Of a DNA stretch of 64,000 nt, positions 8,037 through 17,135 are shown piece after piece (within the stretch, counting starts at the first letter, position 1; each line of letters opens with the position of its first letter). The notes under the pieces are model-generated. The model searched no databases. It saw only the letters and a program-made list of their open reading frames with translations, and was not told the DNA's origin. This DNA is from Mycobacterium sp. IS-1264 (GTDB lineage: Bacteria > Actinomycetota > Actinomycetes > Mycobacteriales > Mycobacteriaceae). The position numbers and the translations under genes are program-made. The DNA lies in assembly GCF_001954195.1 (NCBI RefSeq), contig NZ_MBES01000008.1:1-64000 (forward strand). Reading direction: 5' to 3'.

Positions 8037-9506
8037 CTACTGCGGAGGGGATGGTCCCGTCGCGATCGAGGGGCTGCTGGCCAGGGCCGGTTGCACACCG
8101 GGCCGGTCGCGGCACAACGCCGCAACGTCACAGGGCACAGGTTGGCACCCGGCAGGGGGATTGGTTATCAACAGGGCGGCACACAACGCGCCCAGGGCGA
8201 ACAGTGCGGCGCTCACCTCTAGCACGTGGGCTAATCCGGCGGCGCTCGCCGTGCCAACGCTAATCAGGCCTATTGACCCGATCGATATCAGCGCGGCCAG
8301 CCGCGAGACGGCGTTGTTAATCGCCGACGCAAGGCCGTTGTATTCAGTCGGGACCGAGGCCAGTGTCACCGACGTCAGCGGTGTGATAGTCGCGACCAGC
8401 CCGAAGGCCAGCACCGTCATCCCGGGGACGAGATCGGGGATCGCGTGAAATCCGTGAGGTTTTGGGCGGATCAGCAGCAGCCCGATCCCCGCCAACGCGG
8501 GGCCGGCGATCAGGAACGCACGTGGTCCAACGCGGCCGGCGAAGCGACCGACTTGACGCGCGAAAACGAACGACAGCACGGGGATCGGCAGGGTGGTCAG
8601 TCCGGTTGCCGTGGCCGAGTAGCCGCCGATCTCTTGGGTGTAGAGGGTGATGGCGAGCGACCCCAGTGTCAACGCGCCGTAGACGAACACGGTGACAAGA
8701 TTGGCGGCAGCGAAATTGCGAAATGTGAACAACGGCAATGGAAGCATCGGGCACCGGCTGCGGCGCTGCCAGTACACGAAGCCGGTCAGTGCGGCAATCC
8801 CGATCACCGATGGCGTGATGACTATTGGGTCGGTCCAGCCGTAGTGCTGCGATTCGATTAACGCATACGCGGGCGCGGCCAGCCCCATCGCCGACAGGGC
8901 CACCCCGGCGGTATCGACACGGGCGCCTGCGACCCGCCTCGACATCGGGCACAGCCAGAACGTCAGTGCATACCCGGTCGCCATTGGAATCGCTGACAAC
9001 ACGAAAATCCAACGCCAGCCTAGGAAATCGACGCACATTCCGCCCAGCAGGGGGCCCAACGCGAAGGCGGTTCCCGTCCATCCGGTCCAGACGCCAATGG
9101 CCGCAGACTGGTGTGCTTTGTCGAACACTGTATTGATCAACGCCAGCGAGCCAGGCACGAGGAACGCCGCACCCAGGCCCTGGACAAAACGCGCGGTGAT
9201 CAGCATTGCCGGTGAGGTGGCAACCGCCGCCAGAACCGAGCCGGCCCCGAAAGCCAACAGCCCGAACCGCATCACCGGAACGCGCCCGTAGAGATCCGAG
9301 ATGGACCCGCCAGGGAGAATCGCAGCCGCCGTCGCCAGCAGGTAGCCGTCGACGATCCATTGCTGCAAGGCCAGGCCGCCGCCGAGATCGTGCTCGATGG
9401 CCGGCAGAGCCAGGTTGGTCACGGTGGAGTCGAGGAACGCAACCATCGACACCAGCACTGCGACCACCATCGCGCGGCTGGTCGGTGCCGCGTCGCGCAA
9501 CGTCAC
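8037..9506 (-). CDS. MFS multidrug efflux transporter (14-TM, EmrB/QacA type)
   Basis: A 489-residue polytopic membrane protein of the DHA2 drug:proton antiporter kind. Motif D1 (FLDSTVTNLALPAIE) is in TM1, motif A (GGSISDLYGRVPVMRFG) follows TM2 and motif C-like glycine/proline sequence (AFALGPLLGG) is in TM5. About fourteen hydrophobic segments are visible. It would export small molecules across the inner membrane, with unknown specificity. It is separated from ridA by about 173 bp, so it could be the tail of the long operon from 14778 or its own unit. Confidence 0.85.
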   Translation of the reverse strand: MTLRDAAPTSRAMVVAVLVSMVAFLDSTVTNLALPAIEHDLGGGLALQQWIVDGYLLATAAAILPGGSISDLYGRVPVMRFGLLAFGAGSVLAAVATSPAMLITARFVQGLGAAFLVPGSLALINTVFDKAHQSAAIGVWTGWTGTAFALGPLLGGMCVDFLGWRWIFVLSAIPMATGYALTFWLCPMSRRVAGARVDTAGVALSAMGLAAPAYALIESQHYGWTDPIVITPSVIGIAALTGFVYWQRRSRCPMLPLPLFTFRNFAAANLVTVFVYGALTLGSLAITLYTQEIGGYSATATGLTTLPIPVLSFVFARQVGRFAGRVGPRAFLIAGPALAGIGLLLIRPKPHGFHAIPDLVPGMTVLAFGLVATITPLTSVTLASVPTEYNGLASAINNAVSRLAALISIGSIGLISVGTASAAGLAHVLEVSAALFALGALCAALLITNPPAGCQPVPCDVAALCRDRPGVQPALASSPSIATGPSPPQ

Positions 9507-9679
9507 TGCGGGGGCCGTTCGGCACTTGACGACGACGGCGCGCCAGAATAGTTGCGTGTGATGGTCATTCGCTCACAACCGCGGGCGTTCTTTCCCGTAG
9601 ACAACCGGATCCTTTCGCACCCCGACGACGGCGACGTCGGTGTCGAAGCGGCGGGCGCTCATCTTGGCACTCGGATCGC

Positions 9680-10072
9680 TCACGCCGGCACGATGGCCAT
9701 GACTTCAACTTCCACGCGGATGTTGGGCCACACCAGTCCGTCGATGATGCTGAACATGGCGGCGGGCTCGTGGCGGATGACCTCTTTGCTCACCGCCAAG
9801 TAGGCGAACGCATTGTCACGGCTGGTGACCCATTGGCGCATGTAGACAATGTCGGTGAGCTTGGCACCGGCCTTGCCGAGCGCCCTTTCGACGTTGGCCC
9901 AGCACTGCCGGGCCTCGTCGGTGAAGTCCTCGGGCACGGTGCCGTCTTCGCGCAGCCCAGGCGTGCCCGACACGAAAATCTGTGTGCCACCGCCACCGGA
10001 TACGGCAACGGCGTCGGCGTATTTGCCGATGTGAGCGGCCACGCCCGTGTGGATCGGGGTAATGGTGGTCAT
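9680..10072 (-). CDS. RidA-family (YjgF/YER057c/UK114) protein
   Basis: A 130-residue RidA fold with the family features VSGTPGLREDG, ARQCWANVERALGKAGAKLTDIVYMRQWVTSRD and a C-terminal IRVEVEVMAIVPA. The arginine usually used to deaminate imine intermediates may be the one in NIRVEVE. RidA proteins hydrolyse reactive enamines/imines, and E. coli RidA is reported to become a holdase when N-chlorinated. The ATG at 10072 was chosen over a longer frame, because upstream residues do not resemble the family. It is the probable last gene of the operon led by site B. Confidence 0.85.
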   Translation of the reverse strand: MTTITPIHTGVAAHIGKYADAVAVSGGGGTQIFVSGTPGLREDGTVPEDFTDEARQCWANVERALGKAGAKLTDIVYMRQWVTSRDNAFAYLAVSKEVIRHEPAAMFSIIDGLVWPNIRVEVEVMAIVPA

Positions 10073-10122
10073 CTCGAGACTCCTTGTTGAGGGCGGTTTT
10101 TCGGGGTGCGATGGCAATTTCG

Positions 10123-11058
10123 TCAGATGCCTTTCGTGACGACCACTCCGCTGGGCTCGTGGCCTGCCACGACGTCGGCGAGGGCGCCGGCAGCCTGATC
10201 CAGACCGCAGGAACGCGGGGTGGGCATGCTCAATCGACGGGAGGAGAGTAGGGCCGTGAGGCGGTCGAGTTGAGCGCGGTCGGAACGGACGTAAACCGCG
10301 GTCACGCTGATGCCGCGGGTGGCCGCAGGGGGGTCTGGGGTAATGGTGGCAAGCCGGCCGCCGTCGGCAAGCGCGGTCATCGCAGCAGTAGCGCCCCCAG
10401 GGGCGGCGTTGGCGACCGCGGTGATGGAGTCGTTCGCCAACGCCCTTGCCTGCTGTGGCCACATCGGATCGCGGTAATCGATCACGTCGCGGGCGCCATA
10501 CCCCCGGACTCGGTCGGAGCTGCGGGGGCTGGCGGTGGCGAGCACATCGATGCCCCGCAAAGCGGCCAGCTGAACGATGAGCCCGCCCGTGATTCCACCC
10601 GCACCATTGACGAGCAACGTCTCTCCACCGTGAAGGGCCAGCGCCTCGGCGACCACCTGCTCGGCAGTCAACGCGGGCACCGGAAAGATCGCTGCGATCT
10701 CCCACGAAATCGCAGGCGGTTTGCGAGCGAGCGACCCGACGGGTGCGATCAAAAACGGCGCCCACGTGCCCTGGTCGCGCAGCGGCACGGGGTGGCACAG
10801 CACCTCATCGCCCACAGTGAATCCGTTTGGGCGGTCGCCAACGGCCTCGATGACACCGGTAGCCTCGACGCCGAGCGCCAGCGGAGGCCTGGTGCCAACA
10901 TCCCAGCCGCCGGTCCGAATGATGTTGTCCCAGTTGCCAACCCCGGCGCCGCGAACGTCGATGAGAACCTCGTCGCCTGCCAACGGCCGCGGATCGTCCA
11001 CTTCCAGCATCTCCACCTTGCCACCGAATGCGCGAACCCCCGCTACGAGCATGGTCAT
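10123..11058 (-). CDS. Zinc-independent MDR alcohol dehydrogenase / quinone oxidoreductase
   Basis: A 311-residue medium-chain reductase of the quinone-oxidoreductase kind. The N-terminal catalytic fold has VRGAGVGNWDNIIRTGG and GVEATGVIEAVG, and the NADPH-binding Rossmann fold has LLVNGAGGITGGLIVQLAAL. The structural and catalytic zinc cysteines of true alcohol dehydrogenases are absent. It probably reduces quinones or unsaturated carbonyls with NADPH. Its start overlaps the stop of the upstream flavoprotein gene by 4 bp, which indicates translational coupling. Confidence 0.82.
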   Translation of the reverse strand: MTMLVAGVRAFGGKVEMLEVDDPRPLAGDEVLIDVRGAGVGNWDNIIRTGGWDVGTRPPLALGVEATGVIEAVGDRPNGFTVGDEVLCHPVPLRDQGTWAPFLIAPVGSLARKPPAISWEIAAIFPVPALTAEQVVAEALALHGGETLLVNGAGGITGGLIVQLAALRGIDVLATASPRSSDRVRGYGARDVIDYRDPMWPQQARALANDSITAVANAAPGGATAAMTALADGGRLATITPDPPAATRGISVTAVYVRSDRAQLDRLTALLSSRRLSMPTPRSCGLDQAAGALADVVAGHEPSGVVVTKGI

Positions 11059-12557
11059 AGCGAGACGACCGGCGAGTCGTAGGTCATTGCGGCTCCTCTC
11101 AGCTGCTGCCCCGCGCTTTTCAGTAATGGGGCAAGTTCGGACTCTTGGGCGAGTAGCAGATCCCAGATCTGATTGACCGTCGGATGTGGCGCGACAGCAT
11201 GGCGTAGGAGACTGACTGGGACCTTTGCGACGATAGCCAGGGTGGCCGCTTGAACCAGTTCCGAGAACTCCGGGCCGACAAATGTCGCTCCGAGCAGTGT
11301 GTTGGTCTCGGCGTTAATGACCAACTTCGCCCATCCTTGGAATTCATCCCTGAAAAGGGCCAGGAATGACAGGGTGCCGGGGTAACGGGCAGTTCGCGTC
11401 CGTACCACGAATCCTTCTGCTCGGGCCTGACTTTCCGTGCGCCCCGCAGTGGCTACTTGTGGCTCAGTGAAGATAACCTGCGCGAGATTGCCCGCATCAC
11501 GGGCAGCCAGCTCGCTCCCGGACAGTTCTCGCCCCGCGGCGCGGGCCGTGATGATGTCGGCCACCACATGGCCGTGGTAGGTGGAGATGTGGGACAGCCG
11601 AGCACGCCCGGTGGTATCTCCCAAGGCGTAGAGCCAATCGCCTGTGACGCCGACCGCCTGGAGATGGTCATTCACAGAAACAAACCCGCCGCATGGCAGG
11701 CCAACGGTTTCCAGTCCGATGTTGTCGGTGTTAGTGCGCCGCCCGGCGGCCAGGACGATCTCGTCTACCTCGATGGTCAGGTCGTGGAAAGTGGCAGTGA
11801 CGGGCCCGCCCGCTACCGGGCGTGCTACGGCCGACAACTCCGTCTCAAAGTGAATCGTGACGCCTTTGCTTCGCAGTGACTGCGCGACCAGGTCGCGGGC
11901 TTCGGGTTCGCAGTGGGGAAGCAGGGTGTCCCCACGCACCAGAAGCGTTACCGCTGAGCCCAAACCGGTCAGGATGGTCGCGAACTCGACACCGACGGGC
12001 CCGCCACCCGCCACCAGCGCGCGAGGTGGCACTTTTGTCATGGTCGTTAGGTCCCGATTGGTCCACGGGCATGCTTGTGCCAACCCAGGGATCTCGGGCA
12101 CGTTAGGACGAGTGCCGGTGGCCAGCACGACCGCGTGGCGTGCCTCCAAGACGGCGTCGGTGTTATCGCCACCGGCCACGCGCACAGTCCGCTGGCCGCT
12201 CAACTGGCCGAAGCCATGAAAAACCGCTACACCGGCTTGCCGCAGTGATGCTGTTCGGTCTTGGTCCGAGAGGTGCTCGATGATCTCGTCGCGTTTCGCG
12301 AAGACGGCTGCAACGTCCAGTCCGTCGCACGAAATAGCTTCTCGCACACCAGGAACTGCCTTTGCGAGATTGAACACCTCGATCGGGCGAAGCAGTGTTT
12401 TGCTCGGATTGCAGCCCCAGTAATGGCACTCTCCACCGACCAGTCGATCCTCAACAAGCGCTACGGAAAGGCCGACGGACGCAAGCTTCCGCACCGCGGC
12501 CACACCGCCCACCCCGCCGCCCACGACAACCACGTCGAAGTCTTTGCCAGCTTTCAT
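11055..12557 (-). CDS. Pyridine nucleotide-disulfide oxidoreductase (Lpd/MerA/RclA-like)
   Basis: A 500-residue class-I flavoprotein disulfide reductase. FAD motif VVVVGGGVGGVAAVRKL; redox pair in GGECHYWGCNPSK (Cys44 and Cys49); NAD motif ALVAGGGPVGVEFATIL; second FAD motif WLYALGDTTG. The C-terminal interface has PHPTVNQ where active homologues have HPTxxE, so the usual Glu partner of the base histidine is Gln. It could be a mercuric-reductase- or RclA-like enzyme; the substrate is unknown. It overlaps both neighbours by 4 bp in the site B operon. Confidence 0.82.
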   Translation of the reverse strand: MKAGKDFDVVVVGGGVGGVAAVRKLASVGLSVALVEDRLVGGECHYWGCNPSKTLLRPIEVFNLAKAVPGVREAISCDGLDVAAVFAKRDEIIEHLSDQDRTASLRQAGVAVFHGFGQLSGQRTVRVAGGDNTDAVLEARHAVVLATGTRPNVPEIPGLAQACPWTNRDLTTMTKVPPRALVAGGGPVGVEFATILTGLGSAVTLLVRGDTLLPHCEPEARDLVAQSLRSKGVTIHFETELSAVARPVAGGPVTATFHDLTIEVDEIVLAAGRRTNTDNIGLETVGLPCGGFVSVNDHLQAVGVTGDWLYALGDTTGRARLSHISTYHGHVVADIITARAAGRELSGSELAARDAGNLAQVIFTEPQVATAGRTESQARAEGFVVRTRTARYPGTLSFLALFRDEFQGWAKLVINAETNTLLGATFVGPEFSELVQAATLAIVAKVPVSLLRHAVAPHPTVNQIWDLLLAQESELAPLLKSAGQQLRGAAMTYDSPVVSL

Positions 12558-13132
12558 CGGTTACTTCCAATGATTGGCAAAGTTGGCCTGCAGCATCGCC
12601 AATCGGCATGCTTCGAGTTCGCGAACTCGATAAGGGGCCGGTGGGGTGTGGTCTCAGTCGTGTGTGGTGGCCGCGATGTTGTGCCAAGTATCGCGTAGGC
12701 CGCGGCTGCGCTTGCTGCGGAGAAGACACTGTAGCTAAGCGGCGATTCCATACCGAGGGATATAGCCATCGCAGTCCCAAATACTATGAGCAGCAAGCAA
12801 GTCGCCGCGCCGACCAGTTTTGGCCGCCAGCCGGCCAGAAGCAAGATTCCCAATGTCGCTTCGGCGGCGGTGGCAGCCCACACAATGGCGGTTAGTAACC
12901 ATCCAGAAGCAAACGGAACAAGCTGGTGGGCATATCCGGCGAAGGCCCTCATGCTCCCCCAGCTACCCTGCCCCAACGTCTTCCACCAGCCGAATCGGTC
13001 GGCAACAGCGGACAGAAAGGCTGCGGCAAGCGACAAGCGTAGTGCGATCCGGACAGTCCGGATGGCGCTTGGTCCCCTGAGTCGTATTACGGACATAGAC
13101 AAGTTCTTCAAATTGCCGAACGGTGCGAACAT
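12554..13132 (-). CDS. DoxX-family membrane protein
   Basis: About 192 residues with four hydrophobic helices in the first 150 (ALRLSLAAAFLSAVADRF, LTAIVWAATAAEATLGILLL, LVGAATCLLLIVFGTAMAIS and SYSVFSAASAAAAYAIL), the DoxX-like layout with AE in the second helix. The C-terminal 40 residues are polar. DoxX proteins partner oxidoreductases in mycobacteria and are linked to redox homeostasis. A second in-frame ATG 36 nt downstream is possible. It is translationally coupled to the downstream flavoprotein (4-bp overlap). Confidence 0.75.
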   Translation of the reverse strand: MFAPFGNLKNLSMSVIRLRGPSAIRTVRIALRLSLAAAFLSAVADRFGWWKTLGQGSWGSMRAFAGYAHQLVPFASGWLLTAIVWAATAAEATLGILLLAGWRPKLVGAATCLLLIVFGTAMAISLGMESPLSYSVFSAASAAAAYAILGTTSRPPHTTETTPHRPLIEFANSKHADWRCCRPTLPIIGSNR

Positions 13133-13154
13133 CTCGCATCGCTAACGCAGCGGT

Positions 13155-13589
13155 TCATTTTCTCGCGTTGTCGGCCATGGTGAGTGGGCCGTCTCCGGTA
13201 TCAAGCAGGAACACTGCGAGTAATTCAGCGGGTTCGGTGGCGCTGGCATTTTCACTGATCGTGTGGTGCGCGCCGGGCGCTTCACTCCACGTCTCACCGG
13301 CGTGATAGACGCGTGCAGGCTCACCCTCGACTTGGCTGCGGATCGCTCCGGAGATCACGTATGCCATGATGAACGCCGACTTCGCGTGGTGGTGAGCTCC
13401 GCTCTTAGCTGCGGGCGGATAGCTGACGGTCACTGCTTCAATTGACTTGCCCGGAACATTAGAAGGTTGGTTGAAAACTGGGCGGACAGACGGGGTTTGA
13501 TCCGAATTCTCTGGCGCCGGCTCAGCGTGAGCCGTCGGCGCGAGCAGAAACGCAATAGCCAGTGCGGCGAGCGGTAGTCTTAGGACCAT
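13155..13589 (-). CDS. Exported cupin-domain protein
   Basis: A 144-residue protein with a clear signal peptide (LPLAALAIAFLLAPTAHA, cleavage near residue 22) followed by a single cupin. The metal-binding pattern is seen in SGAHHHAKSAFIMAYVISGAI (motif 1) and GETWSEAPGAHHTISEN (motif 2). It would act outside the membrane. The ligand is unknown. It is the third gene of the site B operon, 17 bp from its upstream neighbour. Confidence 0.8.
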   Translation of the reverse strand: MVLRLPLAALAIAFLLAPTAHAEPAPENSDQTPSVRPVFNQPSNVPGKSIEAVTVSYPPAAKSGAHHHAKSAFIMAYVISGAIRSQVEGEPARVYHAGETWSEAPGAHHTISENASATEPAELLAVFLLDTGDGPLTMADNARK

Positions 13590-13606
13590 TTGTTAGCTGC
13601 CTTTCC

Positions 13607-14530
13607 TTACCAGTCTTCGGCTACGCGCAGGATCGTCTTGCCAGTCATGCGCTTGTCGGGCGCGAATGCGGTAGGAGCTTCGGCGAGTGGTAGCACAGCG
13701 CCAATGACCGGCTTGAGGCGCCCATCCCGAACTCGCGTGGCGAGGTCCGCGAGCTGCCCGCGATCGGCTTCGACAAGGAAGAAAACTGCCCGTCCGTCGT
13801 TCGGCTGGGTCTTCGGCGGCTCGGCGATGGTGACCAGTGTTCCGCCAGCCCGCACCAGAGCCGCCGATCGGGCGAGGATCTCTCCGCCGATCACGTCGAA
13901 CACCACGTCTACTTCGCCTGCGTCCTCGAGCTTTTCGGTTTCAAGGTCGAGAAAGGTGTGGACGCCGAGCTCCCCCGCACGCTGACGGTCTGTGGTTCGA
14001 CCGGTGCCGATGACGCGCGCACCGACCTCGCGAGCGAGCTGGACCGCGATCGACCCAACCCCACCCGTGGCGCCGTGGATCAGAACCGTTTGTCCGGCGG
14101 CAAGGCGGCCATGATCGAACAGTCCCTGCCAGGCAGCCAATCCAGAGATCGGCAACGCCGCAGCCACTGTGTGGTCGATGTCCATCGGCAGCGGGGCGAG
14201 ATTACGGGCTTCTACGGCGGTGTACTCCGCGAGCGTGCCGTTGCGGGCCCAGTCGGCGAGCCCGAACACCCGCTGGCCGACGCTCAAAAGGGTTGTGCCG
14301 TACCCTAACTCAACCACGACCCCTGACAGCTCGTGCCCGGGCACGCTCGGTGTCCGGTCGCGACCCGCACGGTCGATCCAGGTGTGCGGCCAGTCAAGCT
14401 CCCCGCGTGTGAAACCCGCGGCGTGTACCCGCACGACGACGTCGTTGTCGGCCGCCTGGGGGTAGGGCAGGTCAGTGAGGGACAGGCCGGCGACACCGGC
14501 GTCACGATCTGAAACAGTGATGGCTTGCAT
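13607..14530 (-). CDS. NADP-dependent MDR oxidoreductase (zeta-crystallin-like)
   Basis: A 307-residue medium-chain reductase. It has HAAGFTRGELDW and PGHELSGVVVELG in the catalytic domain, and LIHGATGGVGSIAVQLAREVGARVIGTG with VFDVIGGEIL in the cofactor domain. No zinc ligands are present, so it is a quinone or enoyl reductase type. It shares a base with the stop of the preceding small gene and is the second gene of the operon under site B. It is similar in kind, but not closely, to the MDR gene at 10123. Confidence 0.85.
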   Translation of the reverse strand: MQAITVSDRDAGVAGLSLTDLPYPQAADNDVVVRVHAAGFTRGELDWPHTWIDRAGRDRTPSVPGHELSGVVVELGYGTTLLSVGQRVFGLADWARNGTLAEYTAVEARNLAPLPMDIDHTVAAALPISGLAAWQGLFDHGRLAAGQTVLIHGATGGVGSIAVQLAREVGARVIGTGRTTDRQRAGELGVHTFLDLETEKLEDAGEVDVVFDVIGGEILARSAALVRAGGTLVTIAEPPKTQPNDGRAVFFLVEADRGQLADLATRVRDGRLKPVIGAVLPLAEAPTAFAPDKRMTGKTILRVAEDW

Positions 14531-14778
14531 TACAGGCCCTTCCTGATGTGGGTTGTGGTTGTCGTGAGGTCAGCACCGGGGTGCGGTTGTAAGCTGACGA
14601 GCTCAAGGCCGAGATCACGGACTCGGTCGAGAAGTCCGTAAAGCTGTGACTGGTCGTGGATTTCGCCAGTGAACACGGTTTCGGTCGCACCGGCCTCGAA
14701 GCGCATTCCTTCCAACGCGCACCCGAGCCGCTCGGTCAAGCGGCCTCGAATGCAGATCTGGTACATCGTCGACTGCAC
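14530..14778 (-). CDS. Small conserved protein of unknown function, first gene of the site B operon
   Basis: About 82 residues (or 78 from the ATG at 14766). It has a pattern I recognise from unnamed actinobacterial proteins: YQICIRGRLTERLGCALEGM, an acidic/hydroxyl middle (ATETVFTGEIHDQSQLYGLL) and RVRDLGLELVSLQPHPG. The alternation suggests a small alpha/beta (ferredoxin- or ACT-like) fold. There is no catalytic signature. Operator B ends only about 43 bp upstream, so the transcription start must lie very close to it. Confidence 0.7.
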   Translation of the reverse strand: MQSTMYQICIRGRLTERLGCALEGMRFEAGATETVFTGEIHDQSQLYGLLDRVRDLGLELVSLQPHPGADLTTTTTHIRKGL

Positions 14779-14821
14779 TTACCCTCCGCTCCCAGCCGTT
14801 GAGCCAGCATTCATCGCCGCG

Positions 14822-14863
14822 GGGTGAGTCGTCATCACCCGGCGAGCCGATTCACCCGGGTGA
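14822..14863 (-). promoter_or_regulatory. Composite GGGTGA operator, site B
   Basis: Minus-strand reading: TCACCCGGGTGA, 11 bp, GGGTGATGAC, GA, CTCACCC. All four half-sites are perfect. It lies 43 bp before the start of the seven-gene minus-strand operon running from 14778 to 9680, one of the two closest sites to a start codon. That placement allows contact with RNA polymerase at an overlapping -35 region. Confidence 0.82.
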
Positions 14864-15024
14864 GTGCAGAGGCGTCACCAGGCGGATCGGCGGGAATTCG
14901 GGGTGGACCAGCGCCTTTGATTGGCTCAGGGTCCACGTCTTCACACCCGTGCGCCCTGCTGAAAGCGGCGAGGCCCCAGTTGTCGCCGTCGCGCGGCCGC
15001 GGCGTCACGGTCATGGTGATCTTC

Positions 15025-15050
15025 GATAACCTCAGGGTCCCTTGGTTATC
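15025..15050. terminator. Hairpin at the end of the HSL-type hydrolase gene
   Basis: GATAACC at 15025-15031 pairs perfectly with GGTTATC at 15044-15050 around a 12-nt loop. The hairpin overlaps the stop codon of the minus-strand hydrolase. There is no clear T tract, as is usual in mycobacteria, so the terminator role is inferred from position. Confidence 0.4.
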
Positions 15051-16098
15051 CGGTCGCTTCACGGATGTAGTCGCCGATCTGGCGCAGTGAGCGGGTCGCT
15101 TCGGGGATCATCGGCGCGGCGAATTGGAACACGTGGACTTGGCCCGGCCACACCTGGACTTCGACGGGCACCCCGGCAGCGGCCAGTCGTTGAGCCGCCA
15201 GCTTCGCGTCGTGGAGCAATACCTCGCAACCGGACACATGGATCAAGGTGGGTGGCAGTCCGGGTTGGATGTGATCGAGCGGCTCGTAAAGCGCGTCGCA
15301 ACTCCCGTTCGCGTCCCCCTGTGCCGCGGCGCGGGTAATCAAACCATGCAAGGCGTGGAACGCTCTGGGTGGAAACATCGCATCCGAGCCGATGTTGGGG
15401 TGGGTCTTTTTGGGTTGCGCGGCCAGTTGCAGCAGCGGCGACATGGCCACCAGCGCCGCGGGCTGCTCACCGCACTCAAGCAGGCGTTGGGCCAGCGCTA
15501 GCGCCAGATAGCCGCCGGCGGAATCGCCGGCCAGCACGATCTGGTCGGGCTGGTAACCCTGTCGGCGCAACCACCGGTACCCGTCGTAGCAGTCGTCGAT
15601 CGCCTGACCGATCGAATGTTTGGGAATCTTGCGGTAGTTGGGCACCAGTACCGGGCTGTCGGCGAAACTGGACAGCATGCTCACCAGTCGGCCGTGCGAG
15701 TACGTGCCGCAGGTGAGGAACGCCCCGCCGTGCAGATAGAGCACGACCCGGCGGGTGCCGTCGGCCGGCAGCACTCCGGCGGCACGGACAAGGTGCGCGG
15801 TGCAGTGCGTCAGCCCAATGGCGGCGCGCACCGTGCCTGGTGCCGGCGCGATGGCGCGGGCCGTGAAATCGACGACGCCCCACGGCCACGGTGCCGAGGG
15901 CACAAAACTGCCCACGCTCAACGCGGGCCGGATCATCAGGCGGGCGCTCAGCCAGGCGATGCGCGCGGCCATGCTGGGACCGTCCTGGATGACGTCAACG
16001 ACGGCGCCCGCGCGAAACAGGTATCGTCGGGCTTTCCGCGCCCTGGGTGCTCCCAGACCGGAGCGCGGCGAACCTGACACGGTGGCGGGTGCGCTCAT
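15046..16098 (-). CDS. Alpha/beta hydrolase, hormone-sensitive lipase family
   Basis: About 350 residues of the HSL/Lip family of mycobacterial esterases. It has LYLHGGAFLTCG (oxyanion HGGA), GDSAGGYLALAL (nucleophile Ser in GDSAG), a late acid in HVSGCEVLLHDA and the histidine in WPGQVHVFQF. The family hydrolyses carboxyl esters of short or medium acyl chains. The ATG at 16098 is preferred over 16143, because family proteins start near this point. It is 85 bp downstream of the zinc-ribbon pair and may share their transcript from site C. Confidence 0.85.
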   Translation of the reverse strand: MSAPATVSGSPRSGLGAPRARKARRYLFRAGAVVDVIQDGPSMAARIAWLSARLMIRPALSVGSFVPSAPWPWGVVDFTARAIAPAPGTVRAAIGLTHCTAHLVRAAGVLPADGTRRVVLYLHGGAFLTCGTYSHGRLVSMLSSFADSPVLVPNYRKIPKHSIGQAIDDCYDGYRWLRRQGYQPDQIVLAGDSAGGYLALALAQRLLECGEQPAALVAMSPLLQLAAQPKKTHPNIGSDAMFPPRAFHALHGLITRAAAQGDANGSCDALYEPLDHIQPGLPPTLIHVSGCEVLLHDAKLAAQRLAAAGVPVEVQVWPGQVHVFQFAAPMIPEATRSLRQIGDYIREATG

Positions 16099-16183
16099 TA
16101 CAACACTTCCACACGGGGCGCATCGGGTTCCCCACGCCACCAACCGAATTCACGTGACGGTGGCGTTGAGACCGTCGCCGGGT

Positions 16184-16543
16184 TCATCGCGTCGGCCCTA
16201 GGTTGAGGGCCGGCGCGCATCCCTGACATAAAAGGCCGCCCTGCCGGTCAACGAATCTGGGTGAGTCACTTGGTTGTTGGCGCGTACCCCCGCACGACGG
16301 GCACTGGCCCGCGCCGGTCGTGGACTGCTTATCGCGGCGCTGCCAGACAGCTACGCGTCCGCGCGCCACCGCTTGGCTTCGCCGGTTCTCGGCATGAGTG
16401 ATCAGCCCCGCTGCGACCAAGGATCCCGCACAAACGGCGGCAGAGACGCCGAAATCGGTTAGCTGACCATAAATCAACCTGAGGGCCGCGTAATCCCCGG
16501 CCACGACAGCCAGAAACAGGGAGGCAGTGCGTAGTCGGCTCAT
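16184..16543 (-). CDS. Membrane protein with C-terminal zinc ribbon
   Basis: A 119-residue protein. There are two hydrophobic segments near the N-terminus (LRTASLFLAVVAGDYAALRL and FGVSAAVCAGSLVAAGLI), then a basic linker, then a zinc-ribbon-like CPSCGG ... LCQGC arrangement. The ATG at 16543 overlaps the stop of the upstream gene as ATGA. A longer frame continues further upstream but is a shadow of that gene. Function is unknown. It is probably co-made with the gene at 16540 because both carry CxxC motifs. Confidence 0.65.
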   Translation of the reverse strand: MSRLRTASLFLAVVAGDYAALRLIYGQLTDFGVSAAVCAGSLVAAGLITHAENRRSQAVARGRVAVWQRRDKQSTTGAGQCPSCGGTRQQPSDSPRFVDRQGGLLCQGCAPALNLGPTR

Positions 16544-17031
16544 GATGTCTGTGCATCGGGCCCGATCGAGTGCACAGCGAAGACGCTGCGCAGGTACCCA
16601 GTGGGACGCCCGCAGGTTGCGCAAACCGGGTGGGTGCCGCAGCGGGACGCCATCTCGCGTTTGTCGCCCACGTAGGTCTCCATCGCCCATCGCACAGTAG
16701 CCAGGCAGTCTTGACAGAGCGTCTCGATAAGGTCGCCGTCTGGGGTTAGCCCCATCTGGTCGCATCCGTCGACGGCGTGTATCTCGGCGACCGCTACCGC
16801 CCGCGCGCCACATGTGATGCCGGTCGACAGCCCCTGGGCACTGCAGGTGGGCCGCAGCGCATGAAGTTGATCCTCGATCGCCGGAACGGTGTCCATTGGC
16901 GTGCCTCCTCTCCGGTGCGCCCAACGCCGGGCAGAGTCGGCGGCGTCCCGCATTCGATCCAGCAGCCATGGCGTTCGCGCGGTGCCGGAGCCGTATTCAG
17001 CAGTCGATCGGTGATATTGGCGAGGCTTCAT
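16540..17031 (-). CDS. Cysteine-rich protein of unknown function under site C
   Basis: About 163 residues from the ATG at 17031 (preceded by GGAGA), or 118 from an in-frame ATG at 16896 that has a stronger GGAGAGGAGG signal. Cysteines at CGARA, CDQM, LCQDC, SRCG and VCATCG suggest one or two metal-binding sites (CxxC pairs). DPLIETLCQDC-like spacing is not a family I recognise. Operator C sits about 105 bp upstream of 17031. The track to 17160 would run into that operator and is unlikely to be translated. Confidence 0.65.
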   Translation of the reverse strand: MKPRQYHRSTAEYGSGTARTPWLLDRMRDAADSARRWAHRRGGTPMDTVPAIEDQLHALRPTCSAQGLSTGITCGARAVAVAEIHAVDGCDQMGLTPDGDLIETLCQDCLATVRWAMETYVGDKREMASRCGTHPVCATCGRPTGYLRSVFAVHSIGPDAQTS

Positions 17032-17135
17032 TTCGTTTCTCCAATTTGTGGCGGTCGGTTCAGCGGTGATCAAGGCAGCAAGGTTGCCCACCGTCATCGC
17101 GACTCGCGATCTGATAAGCCAGCATTGATTGAGAT

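Noticed and set aside
9552..9803. 83-residue plus-strand ORF between the MFS gene and ridA
   Set aside because: It overlaps the end of ridA antisense, and has no Shine-Dalgarno and no family pattern.
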